NCBI GenBank assembly: GCA_028706795.1 | Contig: JAQTVK010000072.1 | Coordinates: 1 to 5,606 of the forward strand | Direction: 5' to 3' | Length of the DNA stretch: 5,606 bases | DNA from: Candidatus Omnitrophota bacterium | GTDB taxonomy: Bacteria; Omnitrophota; Gorgyraeia; Pluralincolimonadales; Pluralincolimonadaceae | In this document: positions 1-5,606 of the stretch, piece after piece | Layout: each line of letters opens with the position of its first letter | Numbering within the stretch: position 1 is the first letter of the stretch | Notes under the pieces: model-generated | What the model was told of the DNA's origin: nothing | Databases searched by the model: none | The model's input: the letters and a program-made list of their open reading frames with translations, nothing else | Position numbers and translations under genes: made by a program

Positions 1-456
1 ATGTTGTCGGTAATCGCGATACTCGGCCCTAATATTTTTAATATTATGGTGATAATCGGAGTCACGAACTGGATGGGCGTGGCGCGCCTCATCCGCGCCG
101 AAATATTAAGCCTCAGGGAGCGGGAATTCATCGAGGCGGCGAGAGCTACCGGCGCAAGCGACTTAAGGATAATCGTAAGGCACCTTATTCCGAATGCGCT
201 CGGCCCGGTCCTTGTCAGCGCGACTTTGGGCGTGGCCGGCGCGATATTATTGGAATCAAGTTTAAGTTTCCTCGGACTAGGTGTCCAGCCGCCCACGCCG
301 AGCTGGGGCAATATCCTTACCGAAGCGAAAGCGACCCTGGGCATCGCCTGGTGGATCACGGTATTTCCCGGGTTCGCGATATTAATTACGGTCCTGGGCT
401 ATAATCTTTTAGGAGAGGGATTGCGCGAACATTTCAATCCTCACAGGAAAGTATGA
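1..456 (+). CDS. oppC: Oligopeptide/dipeptide ABC transporter permease, OppC/DppC-like (5' partial)
   Basis: This is the C-terminal half of an inner-membrane permease subunit that, with a partner permease, forms the channel of a peptide-type ABC importer. The 151 visible residues carry the EAA cytoplasmic loop that docks on the ATPases: E45-A46-A47, G51, then H61 and P64-N65. They also carry the LSFLGLGVQPPTPSWG signature (88-103) typical of OppC/DppC. Hydrophobic segments lie at about 4-25, 68-92 and 117-138. Family members are usually about 280-300 residues, so the ATG at base 1 is almost certainly an internal Met and the gene starts upstream of the window. Its stop overlaps the next start as ATGA (453-456), which implies translational coupling to the ATPase gene. 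The subunit type is clear. The substrate (oligopeptide, dipeptide, nickel or other) cannot be read from this fragment, so the symbol is a family-level name. Confidence 0.93.
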   Translation: MLSVIAILGPNIFNIMVIIGVTNWMGVARLIRAEILSLREREFIEAARATGASDLRIIVRHLIPNALGPVLVSATLGVAGAILLESSLSFLGLGVQPPTPSWGNILTEAKATLGIAWWITVFPGFAILITVLGYNLLGEGLREHFNPHRKV

Positions 457-1244
457 ACGAGCCGCTCTTAGAGATCAATAATTTATACGTCGATTTCAGG
501 CAGGGTGAAAAGACGGTCGAGGCGGTCAGGGGCGCGAACCTGAAAATCTATGAAGGCGAGATCCTCGGCCTTGTCGGCGAGTCCGGCTCCGGAAAATCCG
601 TGACCGCGCTTTCCGTTACGCGGCTCCTCCCGGGATCGGCCGAAATAACCAAGGGCGAGATATTATTCGACGGCCGCGAGATATTTGAATTATCGGAAGA
701 ACAGCTCAGGAATATAAGGGGGGCGAAGGTCTCGTATGTATTCCAGGACCCGGCGACATCCCTTAACCCGGTCTTTACCATAGGCGAGCAGCTGATCGAG
801 ACGATACGGCTCCACCAGGCATCGAAGGAGAACGAGGCGTTCGATACCGCGGTCGGCCTGCTCAAAGACGTCGGGATGCCTTCGCCGAAGGAAGTGATGT
901 TTTCCTATCCGCACCAGCTTTCAGGCGGGATGAAGCAGAGGGTAATGATAGCGATGGCTATATCGTGCAGGCCGAAACTCCTGATCGCGGACGAGCCGAC
1001 GACCGCGCTCGACGTCACCATACAGGCGCAGATCCTCGAACTCCTCGAAAAATTAAGGGAAGAGCTTAAGCTCACGGTCCTCTTGATAACCCACGACCTT
1101 TCGATAGTCGCGCAGGTAGCCGAGAAGACCGCGGTGATGCAGGAGGGCAGGATCGTCGAATATGGTGATACCGATCTTATATATAAGAAACCGTCTCACC
1201 CATATACTAAGAAGTTAATTGAATGCATACCGAAGTTAAAGTAA
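453..1244 (+). CDS. oppD: Peptide-type ABC transporter ATPase, OppD/DppD-like, short form without the C-terminal oligo_HPY region
   Basis: This is one of two nucleotide-binding subunits energising the importer at the cytoplasmic face. All ABC ATPase motifs are intact in the 263-residue product: Walker A GESGSGKS (42-49), Q-loop Q98 in VFQDP, signature LSGGMKQR (156-163), Walker B LLIADEP (176-182) with catalytic E181, D-loop ALD (185-187) and H-loop H214. The start overlaps the permease stop by 4 bp and has an AGGA stretch at 445-448 as ribosome binding site. The protein ends just after HPYTKKLIECIP, where OppD/DppD proteins normally continue for about 60 residues into the oligo_HPY region with its Cys-containing FHPRCP motif. 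NikD-type subunits of the same superfamily are naturally this short, so it may be a genuine short form rather than a broken gene. The 137-bp gap that follows holds a palindromic element and encodes no missing domain in any forward frame. Confidence 0.95.
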   Translation: MNEPLLEINNLYVDFRQGEKTVEAVRGANLKIYEGEILGLVGESGSGKSVTALSVTRLLPGSAEITKGEILFDGREIFELSEEQLRNIRGAKVSYVFQDPATSLNPVFTIGEQLIETIRLHQASKENEAFDTAVGLLKDVGMPSPKEVMFSYPHQLSGGMKQRVMIAMAISCRPKLLIADEPTTALDVTIQAQILELLEKLREELKLTVLLITHDLSIVAQVAEKTAVMQEGRIVEYGDTDLIYKKPSHPYTKKLIECIPKLK

Positions 1245-1256
1245 TTCTTATCGTGC

Positions 1257-1364
1257 CTGGTATCGTAGCGGGCGGGTCCTGTCTGCCGAGCACCTCGTCC
1301 CTTTTGCTGCGTGCAAAAGGGCCAAGGGCTCCGTCGGCAGTCACCCGCTGCATATCGATTCCAG
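1257..1364. repeat. Nested palindromic element between the two ATPase genes
   Basis: Several inverted-repeat arms are nested in the correct order around one centre. The outermost is CTGGTATCG (1257-1265) with CGATTCCAG (1356-1364), 8 of 9 paired. Next, GCGGG (1272-1276) pairs with CCCGC (1344-1348), followed inward by TGTCTGCCGA (1280-1289) with TCGGCAGTCA (1334-1343), 9 of 10 paired. The apex is a perfect 9-bp stem, CCCTTTTGC (1299-1307) with GCAAAAGGG (1313-1321), closing a TGCGT loop. The apical stem has no T-run after it, so it is not a standard intrinsic terminator. It sits 12 nt after the oppD-like stop and 17 nt before the oppF-like start. Candidate explanations are a REP/MITE-like mobile palindrome, or an RNA structure stabilising the upstream mRNA. 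Only one copy is visible, so repetition elsewhere in the genome is an inference. Confidence 0.7.
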
Positions 1365-1381
1365 TCACAGAATAAAGAAAT

Positions 1382-2356
1382 ATGGCACTATTATCAGTAA
1401 AAGACATAAAAAAGTATTTTCCTGTCGCAAGAGGTTTTTCTCGCCGTATCATTGGCGAAGTAAAAGCCGTAGATGGTATATCCTTCGATGTTGAAGCCGG
1501 GAAGACACTCGGCCTCGTCGGGGAGTCCGGTTGCGGGAAGACAACACTCGCCCGGATAATACTAAATCTACTCAATCCTACAGGCGGGCAGATCTCATTC
1601 GAAGGTCAGGAGATAACCGGCCTGTCTCAGGACAGGATGCGTCCCCTCAGGAAGAAACTGCAGGTAGTATTCCAGGACCCGTATAATTCCCTGAACCCGA
1701 GGATGAAGATAGGCGAGGTCCTAAGTGAGCCTCTTTTAGTCCACGGCATCGGTGACGCCAAGCAACGCCGCCTGAAAGTCCTGGAACTGCTTTCGAAGGT
1801 CGGATTGCAGGCCGACCACGCGAAACGTTATCCTCACCAGTTCAGCGGCGGGGAGCGCCAGAGGATAGGGATAGCGCGGGCGCTCGCGACCGGCCCCAAA
1901 CTTATCGTCTGCGACGAGCCGGTCTCATCGCTCGACCTTTCGATCCAGGCGCAGATATTGAAATTACTGACAGGCCTCCAGAAAGAGTTGGGCTTGTCAT
2001 ACCTTTTCATCTCGCATGACCTGCGCGTGATAGAATCGATATCCGATTCAGTCCTGGTAATGTACCTGGGCAAAGCCTTTGAATACGCCTCTACCGATGA
2101 ACTCTATTCATTTCCCATACATCCTTATACCGAGGCGCTATTTTCGGCGATATCTATCGGGCCGGAGCGCAAGAAGAAAAAAATGATAGTAAAAGGCGAA
2201 CTGCCGTCTCCTTTGTCTCCGCCTGCCGGCTGCAAATTCCACCCGCGCTGTCCATACGCTGAGGCGCAATGCAAGGTGGAGGAACCGCCCTTAAAGGAAG
2301 TCAAACCCGGCCATTTCGTCGCCTGCCCACCGAGGGTGAGGCAGTTGGTTAGGTAA
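1382..2356 (+). CDS. oppF: Peptide-type ABC transporter ATPase, OppF/DppF-like
   Basis: This is the second nucleotide-binding subunit of the importer, expected to pair with the OppD-like ATPase beneath the two permeases. The 324-residue length is normal for the family. Motifs are Walker A GESGCGKT (47-54), Q98 in VFQDP, signature FSGGERQR (154-161), Walker B LIVCDEP (174-180) with E179, D-loop SLD (183-185) and H212. The C-terminal oligo_HPY region starts at HPYTEAL (247-253) and includes CKFHPRCP. Its four cysteines (C284, C290, C297, C315) match the cluster that binds 4Fe-4S in structurally studied Opp/Dpp ATPases; iron binding here is inferred. The ATG at 1382 gives the standard N-terminus, but no strong Shine-Dalgarno is visible, only an A-rich stretch before it. 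A basic patch, RKKKK, lies at 263-267 in the linker. The substrate is not determinable. Confidence 0.96.
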   Translation: MALLSVKDIKKYFPVARGFSRRIIGEVKAVDGISFDVEAGKTLGLVGESGCGKTTLARIILNLLNPTGGQISFEGQEITGLSQDRMRPLRKKLQVVFQDPYNSLNPRMKIGEVLSEPLLVHGIGDAKQRRLKVLELLSKVGLQADHAKRYPHQFSGGERQRIGIARALATGPKLIVCDEPVSSLDLSIQAQILKLLTGLQKELGLSYLFISHDLRVIESISDSVLVMYLGKAFEYASTDELYSFPIHPYTEALFSAISIGPERKKKKMIVKGELPSPLSPPAGCKFHPRCPYAEAQCKVEEPPLKEVKPGHFVACPPRVRQLVR

Positions 2357-2410
2357 TTATGGTGACGGCATGCCTATTTCCGAATAATTAAGTGTACTGT
2401 CACCTTAATT
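2355..2410. repeat. Second palindromic intergenic element
   Basis: Inverted-repeat arms bracket this segment. AATTA (2355-2359) pairs with TAATT (2406-2410), and after one T/T mismatch GGTGAC (2361-2366) pairs with GTCACC (2399-2404). The pairing extends inward by one wobble pair and one G-C. Inside is the perfect palindrome GGCATGCC (2367-2374). An alternative 7-bp hairpin is AATTAAG (2386-2392) with CTTAATT (2404-2410). The left arm overlaps the last two bases of the oppF-like stop codon. No T-run follows directly. The half GTGTACTGTCACC resembles, from memory only, end sequences of short palindromes associated with IS200-like/RAYT transposases. No transposase is present here. Confidence 0.55.
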
Positions 2411-2417
2411 GTTCCGG

Positions 2418-2446
2418 TTGCTTTTTGGCCGTCTTTTTAATATAAT
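2418..2446 (+). promoter_or_regulatory. Predicted sigma-70-type promoter upstream of the marC-glgC-nth-thiG run
   Basis: A perfect -10 hexamer, TATAAT (2441-2446), lies 17 nt downstream of TTGCTT (2418-2423), which keeps the conserved TTG of the -35 consensus. The spacer is T-rich. Transcription would start near 2453, giving a leader of about 15 nt that contains the ribosome binding site of the MarC-family gene. No riboswitch or operator can be recognised in so short a leader. Location in the only sizeable gap before four close-packed genes supports it as the group's promoter. Confidence 0.65.
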
Positions 2447-2455
2447 AAGGACACG

Positions 2456-2461
2456 AAAGGA
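2456..2461 (+). promoter_or_regulatory. Ribosome binding site of the MarC-family gene
   Basis: AAAGGA ends 6 nt before the ATG at 2468, a good Shine-Dalgarno spacing, and supports that start codon. Confidence 0.7.
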
Positions 2462-2467
2462 AATAAT

Positions 2468-3103
2468 ATGGGAGCCGTATTTAAAGCTTTAGCGCCGATA
2501 GCGCCGTATATCATGACATTTATCCCGATATTTATGGCGGTCAACTCTTTCGGGAACCTGCCGCTTTATTTCTCCCTTACGGAAGGGATGAAGCCGCAAG
2601 ACCGCCAGAAGGTGATATTAAACAGCATAATAGTGGCGAGCATAATAGCGGTCCTTTTCATGTTCTTCGGCAACATATTATTGCGGCTGATGAATGTCCA
2701 GGTGCCGGATTTCAGGATCGCCGGCGGCATTTTACTTTTAGTCCTTTCGATACATCTTTTACTACCGGGAGAGGATAAAAGGGCGCATCCGACCACGGAT
2801 GTCGGCGTATTCCCGCTCGGGACCCCGCTTATAACCGGCCCGGCAGTGCTTACGACGGTGCTGGTCATGAGAGAGGCCTACGGCCTGATACCGACCGTGG
2901 TTTCAATAATACTGAACATGCTCATAATGTGGCTTGTCCTTTGGAAGGCCGATTATTTCATAAAGGTCCTTGGCAAAGGCGGCTCCAGGGCGCTCGCGAA
3001 GGTGTCGGATATTTTTCTCGCGGCGATAGCCGTAATGATGATAAGGATGGGGATATTGGAGATCGTCGTATCGGTGTTTTTCAACCCGGCGGCAAAAAAA
3101 TAA
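2468..3103 (+). CDS. MarC family integral membrane protein
   Basis: This 211-residue polytopic inner-membrane protein belongs to the MarC (UPF0056/YhgN/YchE) family. Despite the name, MarC proteins have no established role in multiple antibiotic resistance, and their transported substrate, if any, is unknown. Length is typical. Family hallmarks are the N-terminal GNLPLYFSLT stretch (29-38), DFRIAGGILLL (81-91), and FPLGTPLITGPAVLTT (115-130), which probably includes a re-entrant or half-membrane segment. Hydrophobic segments are at about 8-30, 47-72, 82-99, 112-132, 138-160 and 178-205. The usual Asp/Asn-Pro before the first Gly-Asn is Asn-Ser here (N26-S27). The start is set by a promoter and Shine-Dalgarno site immediately upstream. 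The stop is 1 nt from the glgC start (TAA, A, ATG), suggesting translational coupling. Family assignment is firm; function is unknown. Confidence 0.93.
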   Translation: MGAVFKALAPIAPYIMTFIPIFMAVNSFGNLPLYFSLTEGMKPQDRQKVILNSIIVASIIAVLFMFFGNILLRLMNVQVPDFRIAGGILLLVLSIHLLLPGEDKRAHPTTDVGVFPLGTPLITGPAVLTTVLVMREAYGLIPTVVSIILNMLIMWLVLWKADYFIKVLGKGGSRALAKVSDIFLAAIAVMMIRMGILEIVVSVFFNPAAKK

Positions 3104-3104
3104 A

Positions 3105-4334
3105 ATGAAGAAGAACGTAATAGCTTTCATAATGGCGGGAGGGAAGGGCGAGAGGCTCATCCCCCTGACCAGGGACAGGACCAAACCGGCCGTCCCGTTC
3201 GGCGGGATATACAGGATCATCGACGTCACTCTCTCGAACTGCATAAATTCGGGCATACGGCGCATACACGTCCTCTTGCAGTATAAATGTAATTCTCTCA
3301 TACGGCATTTGCGGCTCGGCTGGAACATTTTTGATGCCGAGCTCGGCGAATATATAGATATCGTCCCGGCGCAGATGAGGACCGGCGATACATGGTATAT
3401 GGGCACCGCGGACTCGATATTCCAGAATCTTTATTTCATCGAGACCGAGAAGCCCGAATACGTGCTGATCCTGGCAGGCGACCACATCTACAAGATGAAT
3501 TACGCGGAGATGATCGACTATCACATCGCCAAGGGTGCGGACTGCACCGTTTCGGTCGTAGAGATGGACAAAAAGGATTCACAACATTTCGGCGTGCTCG
3601 AGGTCGACCGCAACGAGAGGATACTCGGTTTCGAGGAGAAGCCTAAGACGCCCAAGACGATCCCGGGTGACCCGGCCCACATCTACGCGTCGATGGGCAT
3701 ATATGTATTCAAGACCGACGTGCTTAAGGAAGTGCTTAATGCCGACTCGCTGGACCCGGCGAGCAAGCACGATTTCGGGAAGAATATCCTCCCGGGGATG
3801 GTCGCGAAGAAGGCGAAGGTGTTCGCTTATAATTTCAAGGACGAGAACAAGAAAGAGGCGCAATACTGGCGCGATATAGGGACGCTTGACGCGTATTACG
3901 ACGCGAACATGGACCTTATCAGCGTGACGCCTATCTTCAACCTTTATGACAAGGAATGGCCGATACGCACGTATATGGAAAAATACCCGCCCGCCAAGTT
4001 CGTCTTCGCCGGCGGAGACGACGGCTCGCGCGTCGGCGTGGCGACCGATTCGATGGTTTCGAACGGGTGTATAATATCCGGCGGCAAGGTCGACCGCTCG
4101 ATACTCTCGCCGAATGTGAGGGTAAACAGCTACGCCAGCGTTACCGATTCGATAGTGATGGAAGGCGTGGATATAGGCCGCAACGCCAGGATAAGGCGCG
4201 CGATCATAGATAAGGACGTGAAAGTCCCGCAGGGTACCGAGATCGGGTACGATCTTGAGGAAGACAAGAAAAAGTTTACGGTGACCGAGTCCGGGCTGGT
4301 CGTGGTAGCCAAGAGCACGGTCATCGAAAGATAG
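3105..4334 (+). CDS. glgC: Glucose-1-phosphate adenylyltransferase (ADP-glucose pyrophosphorylase)
   Basis: This enzyme makes ADP-glucose and pyrophosphate from ATP and glucose 1-phosphate, the committed cytoplasmic step of bacterial glycogen synthesis. The 409-residue product has the usual length. The N-terminal nucleotidyltransferase domain shows MAGGKGERL (10-18), TKPAVPFGG (26-34), RIIDVTLSNCINSGIRR (37-53), GTADSIFQN (100-108), AGDHIYKM (124-131) with metal-binding/catalytic D126, FEEKP (176-180) with substrate lysine K179, and YWRDIGTLDAYY (254-265). From about residue 310 a left-handed beta-helix of imperfect hexapeptides follows (for example CIISGGKVDRSILSPNVRV). The E. coli FBP-activation residue K39 aligns with D24, so allosteric control probably differs; the actual effector cannot be predicted. 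No clear Shine-Dalgarno precedes the ATG, and the start lies 1 nt after the MarC stop, so coupled translation is likely. No glgA or glgB is in the window. Confidence 0.97.
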   Translation: MKKNVIAFIMAGGKGERLIPLTRDRTKPAVPFGGIYRIIDVTLSNCINSGIRRIHVLLQYKCNSLIRHLRLGWNIFDAELGEYIDIVPAQMRTGDTWYMGTADSIFQNLYFIETEKPEYVLILAGDHIYKMNYAEMIDYHIAKGADCTVSVVEMDKKDSQHFGVLEVDRNERILGFEEKPKTPKTIPGDPAHIYASMGIYVFKTDVLKEVLNADSLDPASKHDFGKNILPGMVAKKAKVFAYNFKDENKKEAQYWRDIGTLDAYYDANMDLISVTPIFNLYDKEWPIRTYMEKYPPAKFVFAGGDDGSRVGVATDSMVSNGCIISGGKVDRSILSPNVRVNSYASVTDSIVMEGVDIGRNARIRRAIIDKDVKVPQGTEIGYDLEEDKKKFTVTESGLVVVAKSTVIER

Positions 4335-5027
4335 ATGCGGCGCGATATAACGGCTGTGGCCAGGCTTTTGCGCCGCCATTTCGGACGATTGAGATTTAAA
4401 AGAGAGAAAGACGCGGTAGGCCTGCTCGTCAAGACGATCCTCTCGCAGAACACCTCTGATATAACTTCCTTTCGGGCGTTCGACAACCTCAAAAAGCGTT
4501 TCAGAAGTTGGGAGAGTTTAAGGAAGGCGGACGTTTCGGCCATAAGGCGCGAGATAAGGATAGCCGGCCTTTCGAATATCAAGGCGCCGAGGATAAAATA
4601 CGCTTTAAGCGAGATAACCAGGCGCCGCGGCTCACTGGACTTGGATTTTTTGAAGCGGCTGGACACGCAGGCGGGATACGGATTCTTAAGGTCGATAAAA
4701 GGCGTAGGGCCGAAGACATCCGCAATAGTCCTGCTCTTCGGGTTTGATAAGCCGGTCATGCCGGTGGATACGCATATATTCAGGGTGACAAAACGTCTTG
4801 GGCTTATAGGCGGGAAGATGACGCCGGAGAAGGCGCAGAAATACCTGACCGGGGCGGCGCCCAAGGACGCGATAAAGGAATTCCACGTCCACCTGATAAT
4901 GCACGGCAGGCAGGTATGCGCGGCGCGGGACCCGAAATGCCCTGTATGTGATTTGAAGTCGTTGTGTAAATATTACGGAGAAAAGCATGGAAGACAAAGC
5001 GTTAAAAATAGGGAAGAAAGAGTTTAA
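4335..5027 (+). CDS. nth: Endonuclease III-family DNA glycosylase/AP lyase (HhH-GPD, 4Fe-4S)
   Basis: This is a base-excision-repair enzyme that removes oxidised pyrimidines and nicks the resulting abasic site. The 230-residue protein carries the early helical motif ILSQNTSD (35-42), the helix-hairpin-helix IKGVGPKTSA (121-130) with catalytic lysine K127, and VDTHIFRVTKRLGL (144-157) with catalytic D145. Lys at the lyase position separates it from MutY. The 4Fe-4S motif C-x6-C-x2-C-x5-C is exact (C195, C202, C205, C211). ATG follows the glgC stop with no gap and no strong Shine-Dalgarno, so re-initiation from glgC is probable. The last 41 bp overlap the next gene; the encoded basic tail after the cluster (about 213-230) is probably not conserved. 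The sequence looks like a divergent Nth-like branch rather than an E. coli-type Nth, so substrate range is uncertain. Confidence 0.92.
   Translation: MRRDITAVARLLRRHFGRLRFKREKDAVGLLVKTILSQNTSDITSFRAFDNLKKRFRSWESLRKADVSAIRREIRIAGLSNIKAPRIKYALSEITRRRGSLDLDFLKRLDTQAGYGFLRSIKGVGPKTSAIVLLFGFDKPVMPVDTHIFRVTKRLGLIGGKMTPEKAQKYLTGAAPKDAIKEFHVHLIMHGRQVCAARDPKCPVCDLKSLCKYYGEKHGRQSVKNREERV
4977..4980 (+). promoter_or_regulatory. Ribosome binding site of thiG, inside the end of nth
   Basis: GGAG lies 6 nt before the ATG at 4987. It is the clearest signal fixing the thiG start, and shows that thiG initiates within the coding sequence of the repair gene. Confidence 0.7.
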
Positions 5028-5606
5028 ATCGCGCCTGCTTGTCGGCACCGGCAAGTATGCCAATTTCGATATAATGAAAAAGGCGCTCGAGGCCTCGGGC
5101 GCAGAGATAGTCACGGTCGCCATAAGGCGGCTCGACCTTGTCGATCCGAAGAAAGAATCTTTACTTGACCATATCGACAGAAATAAATATACTATATTGC
5201 CTAACACGGCAGGCTGCTACACGGCTGATGACGCGATGCGGATAGCCCGTATCGGCCGCGCGATGGGCCTGTCCGAGATGGTGAAACTCGAGGTCATAGG
5301 CGATGAAAAGACGCTCTTCCCGGACACGGAAGCGCTGCTCGCGGCGACCAAAGCCCTCGTCAAGGAAGGCTTCACCGTCATGCCGTACACGAACGACGAC
5401 CCGGTCATGGCGAAGAAACTCGCGGACGCAGGCGCAGCGTGCGTCATGCCCCTGGCTTCTCCGATCGGTTCGGGTATGGGGATATTGAATCCCATTAACA
5501 TAAGATTCATACAGGAGGCGGTGAAAGTACCGGTTATAGTCGATGCCGGAGTAGGCACTGCCTCGGATGCGGCCGTGGCGATGGAGTTAGGGGTCGACGG
5601 CGTGCT
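4987..5606 (+). CDS. thiG: Thiazole synthase ThiG (3' partial)
   Basis: ThiG forms the thiazole phosphate ring of thiamine from 1-deoxy-D-xylulose 5-phosphate, a dehydroglycine-type nitrogen donor and ThiS-thiocarboxylate sulphur. The reading frame is open from the ATG at 4987 to the window edge, giving 206 complete codons of a protein normally about 255-265 long, so roughly 50 residues lie outside. Recognisable parts are the N-terminal SRLLVGTGKY (15-24), VTVAIRRLDL (42-51), LPNTAGCYTADDAMRIARI (71-89), VKLEVIGD (99-106) with the Schiff-base lysine K100, PLASPIGSGMGI (155-166) and PVIVDAGVGTASDAAVAMELG (182-202), a TIM-barrel phosphate-binding region. It starts 41 bp before the upstream repair gene ends, in a different frame, with its own GGAG site. 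No TPP riboswitch precedes it, because its leader is coding sequence. Other thi genes may follow beyond the edge. Confidence 0.95.
   Translation, partial: MEDKALKIGKKEFKSRLLVGTGKYANFDIMKKALEASGAEIVTVAIRRLDLVDPKKESLLDHIDRNKYTILPNTAGCYTADDAMRIARIGRAMGLSEMVKLEVIGDEKTLFPDTEALLAATKALVKEGFTVMPYTNDDPVMAKKLADAGAACVMPLASPIGSGMGILNPINIRFIQEAVKVPVIVDAGVGTASDAAVAMELGVDGV

Noticed and set aside
1299..1321. Perfect 9-bp hairpin as a rho-independent terminator for the oppD-like gene
   Set aside because: No T-run follows the 3' arm, and the next gene of the same transporter lies downstream, so termination here is not expected.
1246..1381. Residual C-terminal domain of the OppD-like ATPase hidden in another frame of the gap
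   Set aside because: The three forward frames were translated by eye and none shows the FHPRCP-type cysteine motif or similarity to the OppF-like C-terminus.
1207..1575. 122-codon minus-strand reading frame across the palindrome
   Set aside because: Its ends are antisense to two strongly supported ATPase genes and its middle is the palindrome. It resembles no known protein.
2415..2438. Weak hairpin CGGTT/GGCCG followed by TCTTTTT as an intrinsic terminator of the opp operon
   Set aside because: Two of five pairs are G-T wobbles, the stem is too weak, and it overlaps the better-supported promoter.
3579..4379. 266-codon minus-strand reading frame antisense to glgC
   Set aside because: It mirrors the codon bias of glgC, which matches its family end to end. 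The antisense product is His/Arg-rich with no recognisable domain.
4130..4864. 244-codon minus-strand reading frame antisense to the glgC end and nth
   Set aside because: It lies opposite two genes with intact catalytic motifs and shows no family features.
1..5606. CRISPR array, tRNA or rRNA gene, transposase, toxin-antitoxin or defence genes
   Set aside because: No regularly spaced direct repeats, tRNA-like cloverleaf or related protein motifs were seen by eye. All coding sequence is accounted for by the seven genes listed.

Overview
The window is a stretch of bacterial chromosome with every recognisable gene on the + strand. It is gene-dense, with overlapping or abutting genes, and mid-range in G+C. 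Codon choice leans visibly on ATA for Ile and AGG for Arg. Nothing fixes the taxon. A Gram-negative, PVC-related or candidate-phylum lineage such as Omnitrophota would fit the codon habit and gene mix, but that is a low-confidence impression.

Bases 1-2356 are the distal part of an oligopeptide/dipeptide-type ABC importer operon: the C-terminal half of the second permease (OppC/DppC-like), then the two ATPases (OppD/DppD-like and OppF/DppF-like). The permease and first ATPase genes overlap by 4 bp. The first ATPase is short and lacks the C-terminal oligo_HPY/cysteine region; the second has it. Between the two ATPase genes lies a 137-bp non-coding gap, almost filled by a nested palindromic sequence (1257-1364) that looks like a small inserted repeat or a structured RNA element.

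Bases 2357-2467 form a second intergenic region. It holds another palindromic sequence (about 2355-2410), then a good sigma-70-type promoter (TTGCTT, 17 nt, TATAAT) and a Shine-Dalgarno site leading into the next gene group.

Bases 2468-5606 are a tightly packed run: a MarC-family membrane protein, glgC (ADP-glucose pyrophosphorylase, the committed step of glycogen synthesis), an endonuclease III-family DNA repair glycosylase with an intact 4Fe-4S motif, and thiG (thiazole synthase of thiamine synthesis), which runs off the right edge. Spacings are 1 nt, 0 nt and a 41-bp overlap, so they are probably co-transcribed from the promoter at 2418-2446. The four functions are unrelated (membrane protein, carbon storage, DNA repair, vitamin synthesis), so this looks like a housekeeping run packed together rather than a pathway operon.

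I see no convincing new multi-gene system. The most unusual material is the two intergenic palindromic elements and the asymmetric pair of ATPases flanking the first one.
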